Positions 6,717-13,130 of a stretch of 15,853 nucleotides of DNA are shown piece after piece; position 1 is the first letter of the stretch; each line of letters opens with the position of its first letter. A program made the position numbers and the translations under genes. Origin of the DNA: JBGLNJ01 sp964353405 (GTDB lineage Bacteria; Chloroflexota; Anaerolineae; Fen-1058); contig CAYGWJ010000018.1 in assembly GCA_964353405.1 (NCBI GenBank), positions 1 through 15,853 on the forward strand, written 5' to 3'. The notes under the pieces were generated by a model that was not told the DNA's origin, searched no databases, and saw only the letters and a program-made list of their open reading frames with translations.

Positions 6717-7436
6717 GTGAAAAGTCAAATGAGATGGATGATGACAGGACTGGGATGCCTGATCCTGCTGGGCTTGACCGTTGCGTCAACCGTCGCAGCC
6801 CCCTTGCCAGCCAAAGCCAAACCCTTCATCTTACCGTTTTCCGAGCCACCCGGCCCAAATTCCTGGACCCTGGGCCAGCTCTACGGGAATACCGTCGGCG
6901 CGTATGGCCAGCGCGACTCTATCTATCGCGCGGGCCAGGGCTTGCACTTTGGGATTGACCTGGCCGCGCCGTGCGGCACGCCGCTGATTGCCATTGGCGA
7001 CGGCGTCATCACCCGCGTGGACGCACCCGAACACGGCTCGCTGCCGCACAATCTCTTGATGCAACTCGATGCAGGCTATACCGCGTTGTACGGCCACTTG
7101 CTCGAAAAACCCAAATTGTCCGTCGGCCAGCGTGTGAACAAGGGACAGGTCATTGCCCTGAGCGGAGACTCGTTCGGCACGTGCCACTCGGCGCCGCACC
7201 TGCACCTTGAAATCCGCAGCCTCAACTATTTGATTGCCTACAATCCGGTCGAGCTGATTGACGCCGACTGGGACGCGCTGGCGCTCATCGGCTCGTATCA
7301 GCGCGGCTTTGAGCGCGACCTGACCCATCCGCGCCAGTGGCAATATCCAGACGACCAGCCCGACACCCAGTTCGGCGGCGCGCTGCTCAACAACTTTCAG
7401 CAGCCATGGCCGCCCGATTGGAATCGCCAACGATGA
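6717..7436 (+). CDS. Secreted M23-family metallopeptidase
   Basis: A LytM/M23 zinc peptidase that would cleave peptide cross-links of peptidoglycan or similar substrates outside the membrane. From the GTG at 6717 it has a basic N-terminus, a hydrophobic segment (about residues 8-26) and a likely cleavage near ASTVAA/PLPA. The catalytic domain shows GLHFGIDLAAPCGTPLIAIG (zinc-binding His and Asp of HxxxD), YGHL, and PHLHLEI (HxH). A Cys in the first motif and one in GTCHSAPHLH could form a disulfide, by inference. The GTG is preferred over ATG 6705 because GGAG (6707-6710) sits 6 nt before it. The gene ends in an ATGA overlap with the next lipoprotein gene, so the two are coupled. A TTGACA at 6696-6701 has no matching -10; its own promoter was not found. 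Confidence 0.88.
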   Translation: MKSQMRWMMTGLGCLILLGLTVASTVAAPLPAKAKPFILPFSEPPGPNSWTLGQLYGNTVGAYGQRDSIYRAGQGLHFGIDLAAPCGTPLIAIGDGVITRVDAPEHGSLPHNLLMQLDAGYTALYGHLLEKPKLSVGQRVNKGQVIALSGDSFGTCHSAPHLHLEIRSLNYLIAYNPVELIDADWDALALIGSYQRGFERDLTHPRQWQYPDDQPDTQFGGALLNNFQQPWPPDWNRQR

Positions 7437-8572
7437 GGACTCGAAAGGTTATCACGTTTGGATGGCTATGCTTGGGCCTGCTGATGGCGGCATGCGCCCA
7501 GGCCAAGCCAACACCCGCGCCAACAGCCACTGCAACACCGACTCCATTGCCGACCGCCACGTCAACTCCGCGGCCCAGTCCGACGCCGACATTGATTCCG
7601 TCGCCTACGCCGACTCCCACCCCCGAACTCGAGCAATTGACGACGGGCGGCTGTTGTGTGCAGCCTTCATGGTCACCCGATTCACGCCAGGTATTGTTCA
7701 TAGACAAGCCATCCGCCAATGACACGGTTGGCTTTTATGCTGTGGACATTGCCGCCGGCACAAACAAGCCGCCGCAGAGGTCAGGGCCGGTCGGTGTCTA
7801 TTCTCAAGACCGCAGTCTCATCACCTACCTGGACCAAGGCAGGACGGTCGTCGAAAAGCTGAGCAGCGGCGAAAGATGGGTGATGCCGAACAATTACCAG
7901 GTCGCCTTTTCGCCGGATAACCAACGCCTGGCGTGGGCAGACAGCGAAGAGAACAGCAACATTCCGTATGACCAGCGTCGCAGTGACCTGTATATTGCCC
8001 AGGTGGATGGTTCCAGGGCCGTTCGTGTGGCGCGAGTGTACGGAGGCGGGTTCGTGGGCTGGCTGCCCAGTGGCGCCAAGATTCTAGTGTCTGCCCGTCC
8101 TTCTCTCGCCGTGCGAGAGCGGACTCTGTCCGTCCTTGATCTCAACACCCAGGCGTCCGTCAACCTGGTCACGGCGGAACGCATCTCGGGTGTGAGCGTG
8201 TCGAGGGACGGAACGTGGATTGCCTACACTATCACGTTCGACGCGGACAAATCACGCAACGGCATCTGGATGCAACGCACCGACGGAACGCCCGCGCGCA
8301 AAATAGAGTTGTGGGGCGCATACCAGTGGCGTGATGAGGGGCGCTTGTTGGTCATGCCTGCGCGTGTGTCAGCCGACCGAGCATTCGAAATTCTGGAGGT
8401 AGACGCGGCGACAGGCAAGATTCGCAAGCTGACCGAGGCTGCCATCACGCCACTGCAAATACTCAATGGCGACTGGCGCGTCTCGCCAGATGGGCGGTAT
8501 ATCGTCTACGTCAACAGCGTGGATCGAAATCTCTGGCTGCTCAAGCTGCCGCTGATCGGTGAGGCGCAATAA
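7433..8572 (+). CDS. Lipoprotein with Pro/Thr linker and TolB/WD40-like beta-propeller
   Basis: A 379-aa exported lipoprotein. The signal peptide ends in lipobox MAAC (lipidated Cys21). A long TPTPxPTP-type linker runs to about residue 63, typical of cell-envelope lipoproteins that span a wall or hold a domain away from the membrane. The rest contains several PD40-type propeller blades: PSWSPDSRQVLFID, VAFSPDNQRLAWADS, ISGVSVSRDGTWIAYTITFD and WRVSPDGRYIVYVN. No catalytic residues are evident. The start overlaps the stop of the M23 peptidase gene (ATGA, 7433-7436), so the two are probably produced together, perhaps with the propeller as a scaffold or sensor for the peptidase; that link is inferred. 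Confidence 0.82.
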   Translation: MRTRKVITFGWLCLGLLMAACAQAKPTPAPTATATPTPLPTATSTPRPSPTPTLIPSPTPTPTPELEQLTTGGCCVQPSWSPDSRQVLFIDKPSANDTVGFYAVDIAAGTNKPPQRSGPVGVYSQDRSLITYLDQGRTVVEKLSSGERWVMPNNYQVAFSPDNQRLAWADSEENSNIPYDQRRSDLYIAQVDGSRAVRVARVYGGGFVGWLPSGAKILVSARPSLAVRERTLSVLDLNTQASVNLVTAERISGVSVSRDGTWIAYTITFDADKSRNGIWMQRTDGTPARKIELWGAYQWRDEGRLLVMPARVSADRAFEILEVDAATGKIRKLTEAAITPLQILNGDWRVSPDGRYIVYVNSVDRNLWLLKLPLIGEAQ

Positions 8573-8629
8573 TACTGCTCCGGCCCCCCAAGAGTGGCTC
8601 CTTCAAATCCCGGATGTCGCCGGTATCTT

Positions 8630-8658
8630 TTGCCAACTTGCGCGGGTGGTGCTAAAAT
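8630..8658 (+). promoter_or_regulatory. Promoter of tRNA-Arg
   Basis: -35 TTGCCA (8630-8635), a 17-bp spacer and -10 TAAAAT (8653-8658). The predicted start is near 8665, about 11 nt before the mature tRNA 5' end. No other promoter was seen between the tRNA and the response regulator gene. Confidence 0.7.
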
Positions 8659-8675
8659 AGTCGTGTCCATCATTT

Positions 8676-8748
8676 GCCCCCATAGCTCAATGGATAGAGC
8701 GCCGGACTTCTAATCCGTAGGTTGTGAGTTCGAGTCTCACTGGGGGCG
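8676..8748 (+). tRNA. tRNA-Arg (anticodon TCT)
   Basis: A complete cloverleaf. The acceptor is GCCCCCA (8676-8682) paired with TGGGGGC (8741-8747) plus discriminator G. The D arm carries AGCTCAATGGATAGAGC, the anticodon loop is CTTCTAA with anticodon TCT, and the T arm is GTGAG-TTCGAGT-CTCAC. The 3' CCA is not encoded. It decodes AGA (and AGG by wobble). The mature 3' end is only 32 nt from the GTG of the response regulator. Confidence 0.97.
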
Positions 8749-8780
8749 CTGAATCTCACGGCTATGGCAGGAGGACACGC

Positions 8781-9440
8781 GTGAAGCATTTGCGTATCGT
8801 TATCGTAGATGACCACGAAGTCGTTCGGTTGGGACTGCGGGCCTTGCTCGACCGTCACCCCGACTTTACCGTGGTGGATGAAGCCGCCACTGCCAAAGAG
8901 GCCAAGGAAAAGGCGCTGCTACATCACCCGGATGTGGTCGTGATGGACATCCGCCTGCCAGGCGGCAGCGGCATTGACGCCTGCCGCGAGATCACCGCCC
9001 TCCTGCCCGAAACCAAAGTCATCATCCTCACATCGTTTGCGGAAGACGACATGCTCTTTGAAGCGATTGCCGCCGGAGCCGCCGGCTATGTCCTCAAGCA
9101 AATCGGCGGCGACGACCTGGTGCGCGCCATCGAGGCCGTCGGGCGCGGCGAAGCGCTGCTCGATCCCTCGCTTACGCAGCGTGTGTTTGCCCGCGTGCGC
9201 GAAGCCGCTCGCAAGGACGAGGCGGCGGCCTTTACCGAACTGACCGATCAAGAACTCCGTGTGCTGGCCCAGGTGGCCGAAGGCAAGACCAACCGCGAAA
9301 TCGCGCAGGCTCTCTTCCTGGGTGAAGGCACCGTTCGCAACTATGTGTCCTCTATCCTGAGCAAGCTCCACCTTACCAATCGCGCCGAGGCGGCTGCCTA
9401 CGCCGTCGAGCATAGTCTCAAAGATTACATCACCGAATAA
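8781..9440 (+). CDS. NarL/LuxR-family response regulator
   Basis: A two-component transcription factor of 219 aa. The receiver domain has DDH acidic residues at 10-12, the phosphoacceptor Asp56 in VVVMDIRLPG, the ILTSF switch Thr/Ser, and the conserved Lys in GYVLKQ. A GerE/LuxR-type HTH follows at about 155-210 (LTDQELRVLAQVAEGKTNREIAQALFLGEGTVRNYVSSIL). The GTG at 8781 is supported by AGGAGG (8769-8774) with a 6-nt spacer. No histidine kinase is adjacent, so this is an orphan regulator in the window. It lies immediately after tRNA-Arg with no visible promoter between. The cytochrome operon lies downstream beyond the MITE-like element; control of that operon by this regulator is plausible for the NarL family but not shown. 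Confidence 0.92.
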   Translation: MKHLRIVIVDDHEVVRLGLRALLDRHPDFTVVDEAATAKEAKEKALLHHPDVVVMDIRLPGGSGIDACREITALLPETKVIILTSFAEDDMLFEAIAAGAAGYVLKQIGGDDLVRAIEAVGRGEALLDPSLTQRVFARVREAARKDEAAAFTELTDQELRVLAQVAEGKTNREIAQALFLGEGTVRNYVSSILSKLHLTNRAEAAAYAVEHSLKDYITE

Positions 9441-9471
9441 GTTCTGGCTCGATTTACTGTCTTGTTTCTAG

Positions 9472-9560
9472 GAGCCTGTCGGAGAACCCGTAGTTTAGGG
9501 CCTTGTGCCCGTAGCAAGTCCAACGCCCGCAAGGGGCTAGGCTACCTCTCCGACAAGCTG
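9472..9560. mobile_element. MITE-like element, 89 bp, with CTAG target duplication
   Basis: Terminal inverted repeats GAGCCTGTCGGAGA (9472-9485) and, in reverse complement, CAGCTTGTCGGAGA (9560-9547) match at 12 of 14 positions. The element is bracketed by CTAG at 9468-9471 and 9561-9564, consistent with a 4-bp target duplication such as some IS5-family elements make. It has no coding capacity, so it would need a transposase supplied elsewhere. It lies between the response regulator stop and the cytochrome promoter. Confidence 0.6.
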
Positions 9561-9594
9561 CTAGCAACTCTTACAAGTGTTTCGCGGCGCCGAA

Positions 9595-9638
9595 TGTGAC
9601 AAAAGTCACAGAAGGGCATTACCTGACTGTGATATGCT
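9595..9638 (+). promoter_or_regulatory. CRP/FNR-family operator and class II promoter
   Basis: A perfect palindrome TGTGACAAAAGTCACA (9595-9610) matches the CRP core TGTGA-N6-TCACA. Downstream, TGA-TATGCT (9630-9638) fits an extended -10 whose start would be near 9644-9645. This places the operator centre near -42, the class II activator position. There is no -35 hexamer at the expected place, as expected for an activator-dependent promoter. It precedes the cytochrome operon. Confidence 0.65.
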
Positions 9639-9701
9639 GTTTGAGCTAGCGTGCGCTGATTTTGTCATCCGAATGATCATCACTCCAGAAAGGAGGTGCG
9701 C

Positions 9702-10274
9702 GTGAAGCTACCCTCGCTTCGCTCCTGGAATTGGAAGCGCCTCGGGTTGATCGTCGCGGGGCTGATCGTGCTGGGCGCGATCGGCTTTGCTGGAACGGTC
9801 GTCGCCACGGAAAGCAACGAGTTTTGCGTTTCCTGTCACGAGCTGGACTATGCCTACACAGGCTGGGAGCGATCCACTCATGTGAACAACCCTGAAGGCG
9901 TTGTGGCCAACTGCGTGGATTGCCACGTTCCTCCGCAGCTTTTGGACTTGACCTTCTCCAAAGTGGATTCGCTCAACGAGCTGTACTCGCACTGGTTCAA
10001 GCCGTCGAGCGACCCGTTCTGGTGGCAGCAGCACCTGCCGCACATGCGGGCGCGCGCTCACGAGCGCATGAAGGATGACAACTGCCTGCGCTGCCACAAA
10101 TGGCGCTTTGAGCCGACCAGCTCCGAAGGCAAAATCGCCCACGCGACCGCGCCGGCGACCACTCGCTGTGTGCAGTGCCACCAGCATTTCGTTCATAATC
10201 CCACGCCGACGCATACCATTGTCCGAAATAAAGTTCCCGTCGGAGCCGCGCCTGCCTCGGCTCCTGAACCCTGA
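9702..10274 (+). CDS. NapC/NrfH-type tetraheme cytochrome c
   Basis: A membrane-anchored quinol dehydrogenase of 190 aa. One N-terminal transmembrane helix (about residues 13-35) is followed by four CxxCH heme sites on the outer side: CVSCH (42-46), CVDCH (71-75), CLRCH (128-132) and CVQCH (156-160). The order and the SNEFCVSCHELDY ... RSTH segment match the NapC/NrfH family, which passes electrons from menaquinol to a periplasmic or surface multiheme reductase. The GTG at 9702 is chosen because AGGAGG (9690-9695) lies 6 nt upstream; the GTG at 9696 directly abuts that site. The next gene, a multiheme HAO-like lipoprotein, begins 11 nt after its stop, making it the obvious electron acceptor. 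A CRP-like operator lies upstream. The C-terminus is Ala/Pro-rich. Confidence 0.88.
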   Translation: MKLPSLRSWNWKRLGLIVAGLIVLGAIGFAGTVVATESNEFCVSCHELDYAYTGWERSTHVNNPEGVVANCVDCHVPPQLLDLTFSKVDSLNELYSHWFKPSSDPFWWQQHLPHMRARAHERMKDDNCLRCHKWRFEPTSSEGKIAHATAPATTRCVQCHQHFVHNPTPTHTIVRNKVPVGAAPASAPEP

Positions 10275-10285
10275 GGAGATTGCCC

Positions 10286-11518
10286 ATGAACACTCGCAAA
10301 CTGATCCCGCTCACCATCATTGCGCTCGGTCTCCTGTCGGTGCTGACGGCTTGCAGCCCCAAGCGCGTCTTGCCGCAAGGCGCAACGGTGAAATTCGCCG
10401 CCCAAGTCGAAGCGTCTTACAAGAGCCAGATGCCCTGGCAATATGAACAGTGGCAGCAATCAGCGCATGGCAAGGCCGGCATCACCTGCATCAATTGCCA
10501 CGACGTCGGGCCGGATGGCAAGCTAAAGCCAGAGGCGCTCGATAACCTCGCCTATGGCGGCGTCAACCCCGGCCGCTGCGGCAAGTGCCATGAAAAGGAA
10601 TTCGCCGGATGGTCGCAGACGCGCCACTCGGAAGCGGTCAAGTTCGCTACGACCAATGTGCGTTACAAGTTGCTCGATGGCTTTCCCGCGATGCAGCGGG
10701 AAGGCTGCCAGTCGTGCCACTTTAAGGTGGGGACCACCTGCATCTCGTGCCACGACGCGCACAGCTTTCAGCCGCCCAAAAAAGCCCAAGCCGTGAACGA
10801 TGCGTGCGGCATGTGCCACAACGGGCCTGACCATCCGCAAAAGGAAGTGCAAGAGACTGGCGTCCACCTGCGCCAGGCCGAAGCTTCAGGGATGCAAGAG
10901 CCGAACTGCGTGACCTGCCACACGATGGACGACAACCAGCACACTATCTTCCGCATCAAGGACGTGCAGGCTAACACGTCGCTGAACGTCAAGGCGAACA
11001 ACCGGCAACTCTTGGAAGCCAAATGCTGGAAATGCCACACGCACGAGTTCGCCGCCGCCGCGCTCCAAGACAGCGACGAGATCAAGGCTGAAGCGAACCG
11101 CATGGTGGACGCGGGCCGCGCCATTGTCCGCGACCTGTATGCCGACAGCATCCTCAAGCCGTCTTATGGCTCGCTGCTCGACGACAAAGGTGTGCCGTTG
11201 CTCAACGCCAAAGGCACCAGTTACAGCCACGTGAGTGAGATCGAGAACTTGATGTTCGAGCTGTTCAAGTTCGCCCAGGCGACGACTGAACGCGGCGCGC
11301 AGCACTTTTCTGCGGATTATACTCACTGGCACGGCAACGCCGACCTGTGGAACAAGTATCTGGCAGTTCGCGGCGAAGCGATCCGCCTGCGCTGGGAGCA
11401 CGAAGGTCAAGGCAAGGCCATCGAGCAGTTCGAGGAAGAACTCGTCGCCCGCAAGCCAGTCTACAAGATGTATGCCTACTCCAAGCAGACCGGGCACGAA
11501 CTCGACAGCCTCAAGTAA
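10286..11518 (+). CDS. HAO-like multiheme cytochrome c lipoprotein (seven hemes)
   Basis: A 410-aa exported lipoprotein (lipobox LTAC, Cys23). It has seven CxxCH sites at residues 68-72, 98-102, 141-145, 152-156, 174-178, 208-212 and 247-251. Spacing and local sequence match hemes 2-8 of hydroxylamine oxidoreductase-family proteins: CGKCHEKEF, the close pair CQSCH/CISCH, CGMCHNGPDH, CVTCH, CWKCH, followed by a helical C-terminus with YTHWHG (345-350). Heme 1 of octaheme HAO appears missing, although the following WxxSxH (Trp56-His61) is kept. The ATG at 10286 has GAGGAG (10273-10278) 7 nt upstream. Paired with an NrfH-like partner, a reductive role with nitrite, hydroxylamine or a related substrate is more likely than ammonia oxidation. 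A pentaheme NrfA is unlikely because there is no CxxCK and there are too many hemes. Confidence 0.78.
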   Translation: MNTRKLIPLTIIALGLLSVLTACSPKRVLPQGATVKFAAQVEASYKSQMPWQYEQWQQSAHGKAGITCINCHDVGPDGKLKPEALDNLAYGGVNPGRCGKCHEKEFAGWSQTRHSEAVKFATTNVRYKLLDGFPAMQREGCQSCHFKVGTTCISCHDAHSFQPPKKAQAVNDACGMCHNGPDHPQKEVQETGVHLRQAEASGMQEPNCVTCHTMDDNQHTIFRIKDVQANTSLNVKANNRQLLEAKCWKCHTHEFAAAALQDSDEIKAEANRMVDAGRAIVRDLYADSILKPSYGSLLDDKGVPLLNAKGTSYSHVSEIENLMFELFKFAQATTERGAQHFSADYTHWHGNADLWNKYLAVRGEAIRLRWEHEGQGKAIEQFEEELVARKPVYKMYAYSKQTGHELDSLK

Positions 11519-11538
11519 TTGCAACCTGGCGCACAACA

Positions 11539-11576
11539 AACGCCCCGGCGGTTGACGGCCGGGGCGTTGTATTTTC
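11539..11576. terminator. Bidirectional terminator between the cytochrome operon and miaB
   Basis: Perfect 11-bp stem AACGCCCCGGC (11539-11549) / GCCGGGGCGTT (11558-11568) with an 8-nt loop. GTATTTT follows on the plus side, and a T-rich stretch (complement of ACAACAAA) follows on the minus side. It lies between two convergent genes. Confidence 0.85.
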
Positions 11577-11585
11577 GAGCGATGG

Positions 11586-12938
11586 TCACTCGAGGATACC
11601 TTGCATGGACCAGGGTCCGGCCCACGTGATGTGGACGTTGGCCAATTTACCGCGCCACTCTTCCGGCTGTGGCCGCCGGTCATCAAAGAACACCAGCTTA
11701 TTCGTCCGCGTGCGACCGCGCCACTTGCCTTTGTGCTCGCCCTCCACCAATACCTCGACGGTTCGATCGAGAAAGCGGGCATTAATTTCGCCGGCCACAT
11801 GCTCCTGCAAATCCTCAATCGCTTTGCGGCGGCGTTCCTTTTCTTCCGGCGGCACGTCGTCCACCAGCGTGCGTTGGGCGACTGTCTGCGGACGGACACT
11901 GTACTTGGCAATGTGGGCCACGTCGAGCTCGAGTTCGTCCAGCAGTTCATACGTCGCCTGGAATTGCGCCTCGGTCTCGCCGGGAAAGCCCACGATGATG
12001 TCGGTGGCAATCGAGCCGTGTGGCAGCTTGCGCCGGATGCGCTCGACCAATCGCCGATAGTCATCGGCCGTGTAGCCGCGCTTCATGTGCTCCAGCACCT
12101 CGTCGTGACCCGCCTGCACCGGCACTTCAATGTGCTCGCACACCTTGGGCAGTTCCGCCACTGCATCCAACAGTTCGTCCGTCATCCAGTTCGGATGGCT
12201 GGTGAGGAAACGAATTCGCTCCAAGCCATCCACATCGTTCAACATCCGCAACACATCCACCAGCGGCGTCTCGCTTTGAAATTTGAAATTTGGCATTTGG
12301 GATTTGAGATCATAGCCGTACCGATCCACAATCTGCCCCAGCAGCGTAATCTCTTTGACGCCTTGCGCGACGAGCGACCGGGTCTCGGTCATGATCTCAT
12401 CCACGCTGCGGCTGCGCTCCACGCCACGCCGGAACGGGATGATGCAGAACGTGCACGCGTGCGAACAACCGAGCACGACGGGCACGTGCGCAGCGACGAG
12501 CCGGCCGCGCTGGTGCAACGGCAACACAATCTCATTGTCCTGCGCGGCAAAGCGTTCCGCGACTTCCGACTCTTCGACGGTCAGCCCCTCACGATTGCGG
12601 ATAAAATCTATCACTGGCTTGGGATCGCTGGGCGGCGCCAAGACATCCACCCAGGGGAAGCGCTCACGCAGCTTGCCATTGTTCTTGATGCCCACCAGGC
12701 AGCCCATCAGGCCAATGACGGTTTCGGGGCGCTTGTCCTTGATGGGACGGAGTGACTGCAGGTAGCCGTAGGCCTTGTCCTCCGCGCTCTGGCGGACGAC
12801 GCACGTGTTGAGCACGATCACGTCCGCGTCGGCCGCGCGCGACGTGCTTTCCAGGCCCAACTTTTCGAAGGCCGACTCGAGCCGCTGCGAGTCGGCGACG
12901 TTCATTTGACAACCCTCTGTCCAGACGTGATATTTCAT
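11586..12938 (-). CDS. miaB: tRNA-2-methylthio-N6-dimethylallyladenosine synthase
   Basis: A radical SAM methylthiotransferase that adds 2-methylthio to i6A37 of tRNAs reading UNN codons. The N-terminal UPF0004 domain has its three cluster cysteines at C10 (TEGCQMN), C46 (LNTCVVR) and C80 (MGCLVG). The radical SAM cluster is C158xxxC162xxC165 in GCSHACTFCIIPFRRG. A TRAM-like domain closes the protein (DRTVEVLVEGEHKGKWRGRTRTNKLVFF). Its 450 aa is the usual length. Differences from the common MiaB pattern include GQIVDRYGYD in place of GQNVNSYG and an insert at residues 211-221 encoded by an AT-rich repeat. The ATG at 12938 gives MKYHVWTEGC; only a distant GAGG lies upstream. Its promoter is at 13072-13100. 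Sister families RimO and MtaB are less likely. Confidence 0.9.
   Translation of the reverse strand: MKYHVWTEGCQMNVADSQRLESAFEKLGLESTSRAADADVIVLNTCVVRQSAEDKAYGYLQSLRPIKDKRPETVIGLMGCLVGIKNNGKLRERFPWVDVLAPPSDPKPVIDFIRNREGLTVEESEVAERFAAQDNEIVLPLHQRGRLVAAHVPVVLGCSHACTFCIIPFRRGVERSRSVDEIMTETRSLVAQGVKEITLLGQIVDRYGYDLKSQMPNFKFQSETPLVDVLRMLNDVDGLERIRFLTSHPNWMTDELLDAVAELPKVCEHIEVPVQAGHDEVLEHMKRGYTADDYRRLVERIRRKLPHGSIATDIIVGFPGETEAQFQATYELLDELELDVAHIAKYSVRPQTVAQRTLVDDVPPEEKERRRKAIEDLQEHVAGEINARFLDRTVEVLVEGEHKGKWRGRTRTNKLVFFDDRRPQPEEWRGKLANVHITWAGPWSMQGILE
12275..12308. repeat. AT-rich (ATTTGAA/ATTTGG) repeat inside miaB
   Basis: Tandem 7-9 nt units of TTTGAAA and ATTTGG(G) stand out against the GC-rich surroundings. 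On the minus strand they are translated in frame as part of LKSQMPNFKFQ, a loop of the MiaB radical SAM domain. The units resemble dispersed intergenic repeats. Confidence 0.7.
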
Positions 12939-12966
12939 CAGACGATAAACCTCTTTGACTGACCCT

Positions 12967-13011
12967 CACACGCGAGAGATTCTTCGCGTCGCTCAGAATG
13001 ACAGTATTACG
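12967..13011. repeat. Dispersed-type repeat in the miaB leader
   Basis: The core GAGATTCTTCGCGTCGCTCA followed by GAATGACAG matches a sequence type commonly scattered between genes in many bacterial genomes (GATTCTTCGC...CTCAGAATGAC). It lies within the predicted 5' leader of miaB, between its promoter and start codon. This identification rests on memory of the motif. Confidence 0.5.
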
Positions 13012-13071
13012 ATTTGGGTAGTGGGCATGCCAACATTGCGGAGTGAAGCGAGAACAGTGCGAGTGGCGAGG

Positions 13072-13100
13072 ATTGTACCGCTATCGGGGTCGGGCGTCAA
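13072..13100 (-). promoter_or_regulatory. Promoter of miaB
   Basis: On the minus strand, -35 TTGACG (13100-13095), a 17-bp spacer and -10 TACAAT (13077-13072). The predicted start is near 13065, giving a leader of about 127 nt that includes the dispersed repeat at 12967-13011. Confidence 0.75.
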
Positions 13101-13130
13101 GAACGACAGAGAGCCTCAAACTGAACGCCC

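Noticed and set aside
9696..9698. GTG 9696 as the start of the NrfH-like gene
   Set aside because: It directly abuts the AGGAGG ribosome site; the GTG at 9702 has a normal 6-nt spacer.
10286..11518. Pentaheme nitrite reductase NrfA
   Set aside because: There is no CxxCK catalytic heme motif and there are seven CxxCH motifs with HAO-like spacing, including the paired CQSCH/CISCH.
11601..12755. Plus-strand open frame of 384 codons across miaB
   Set aside because: It is the complement of a clear MiaB with all six cluster cysteines; no independent start signal or domain is visible.
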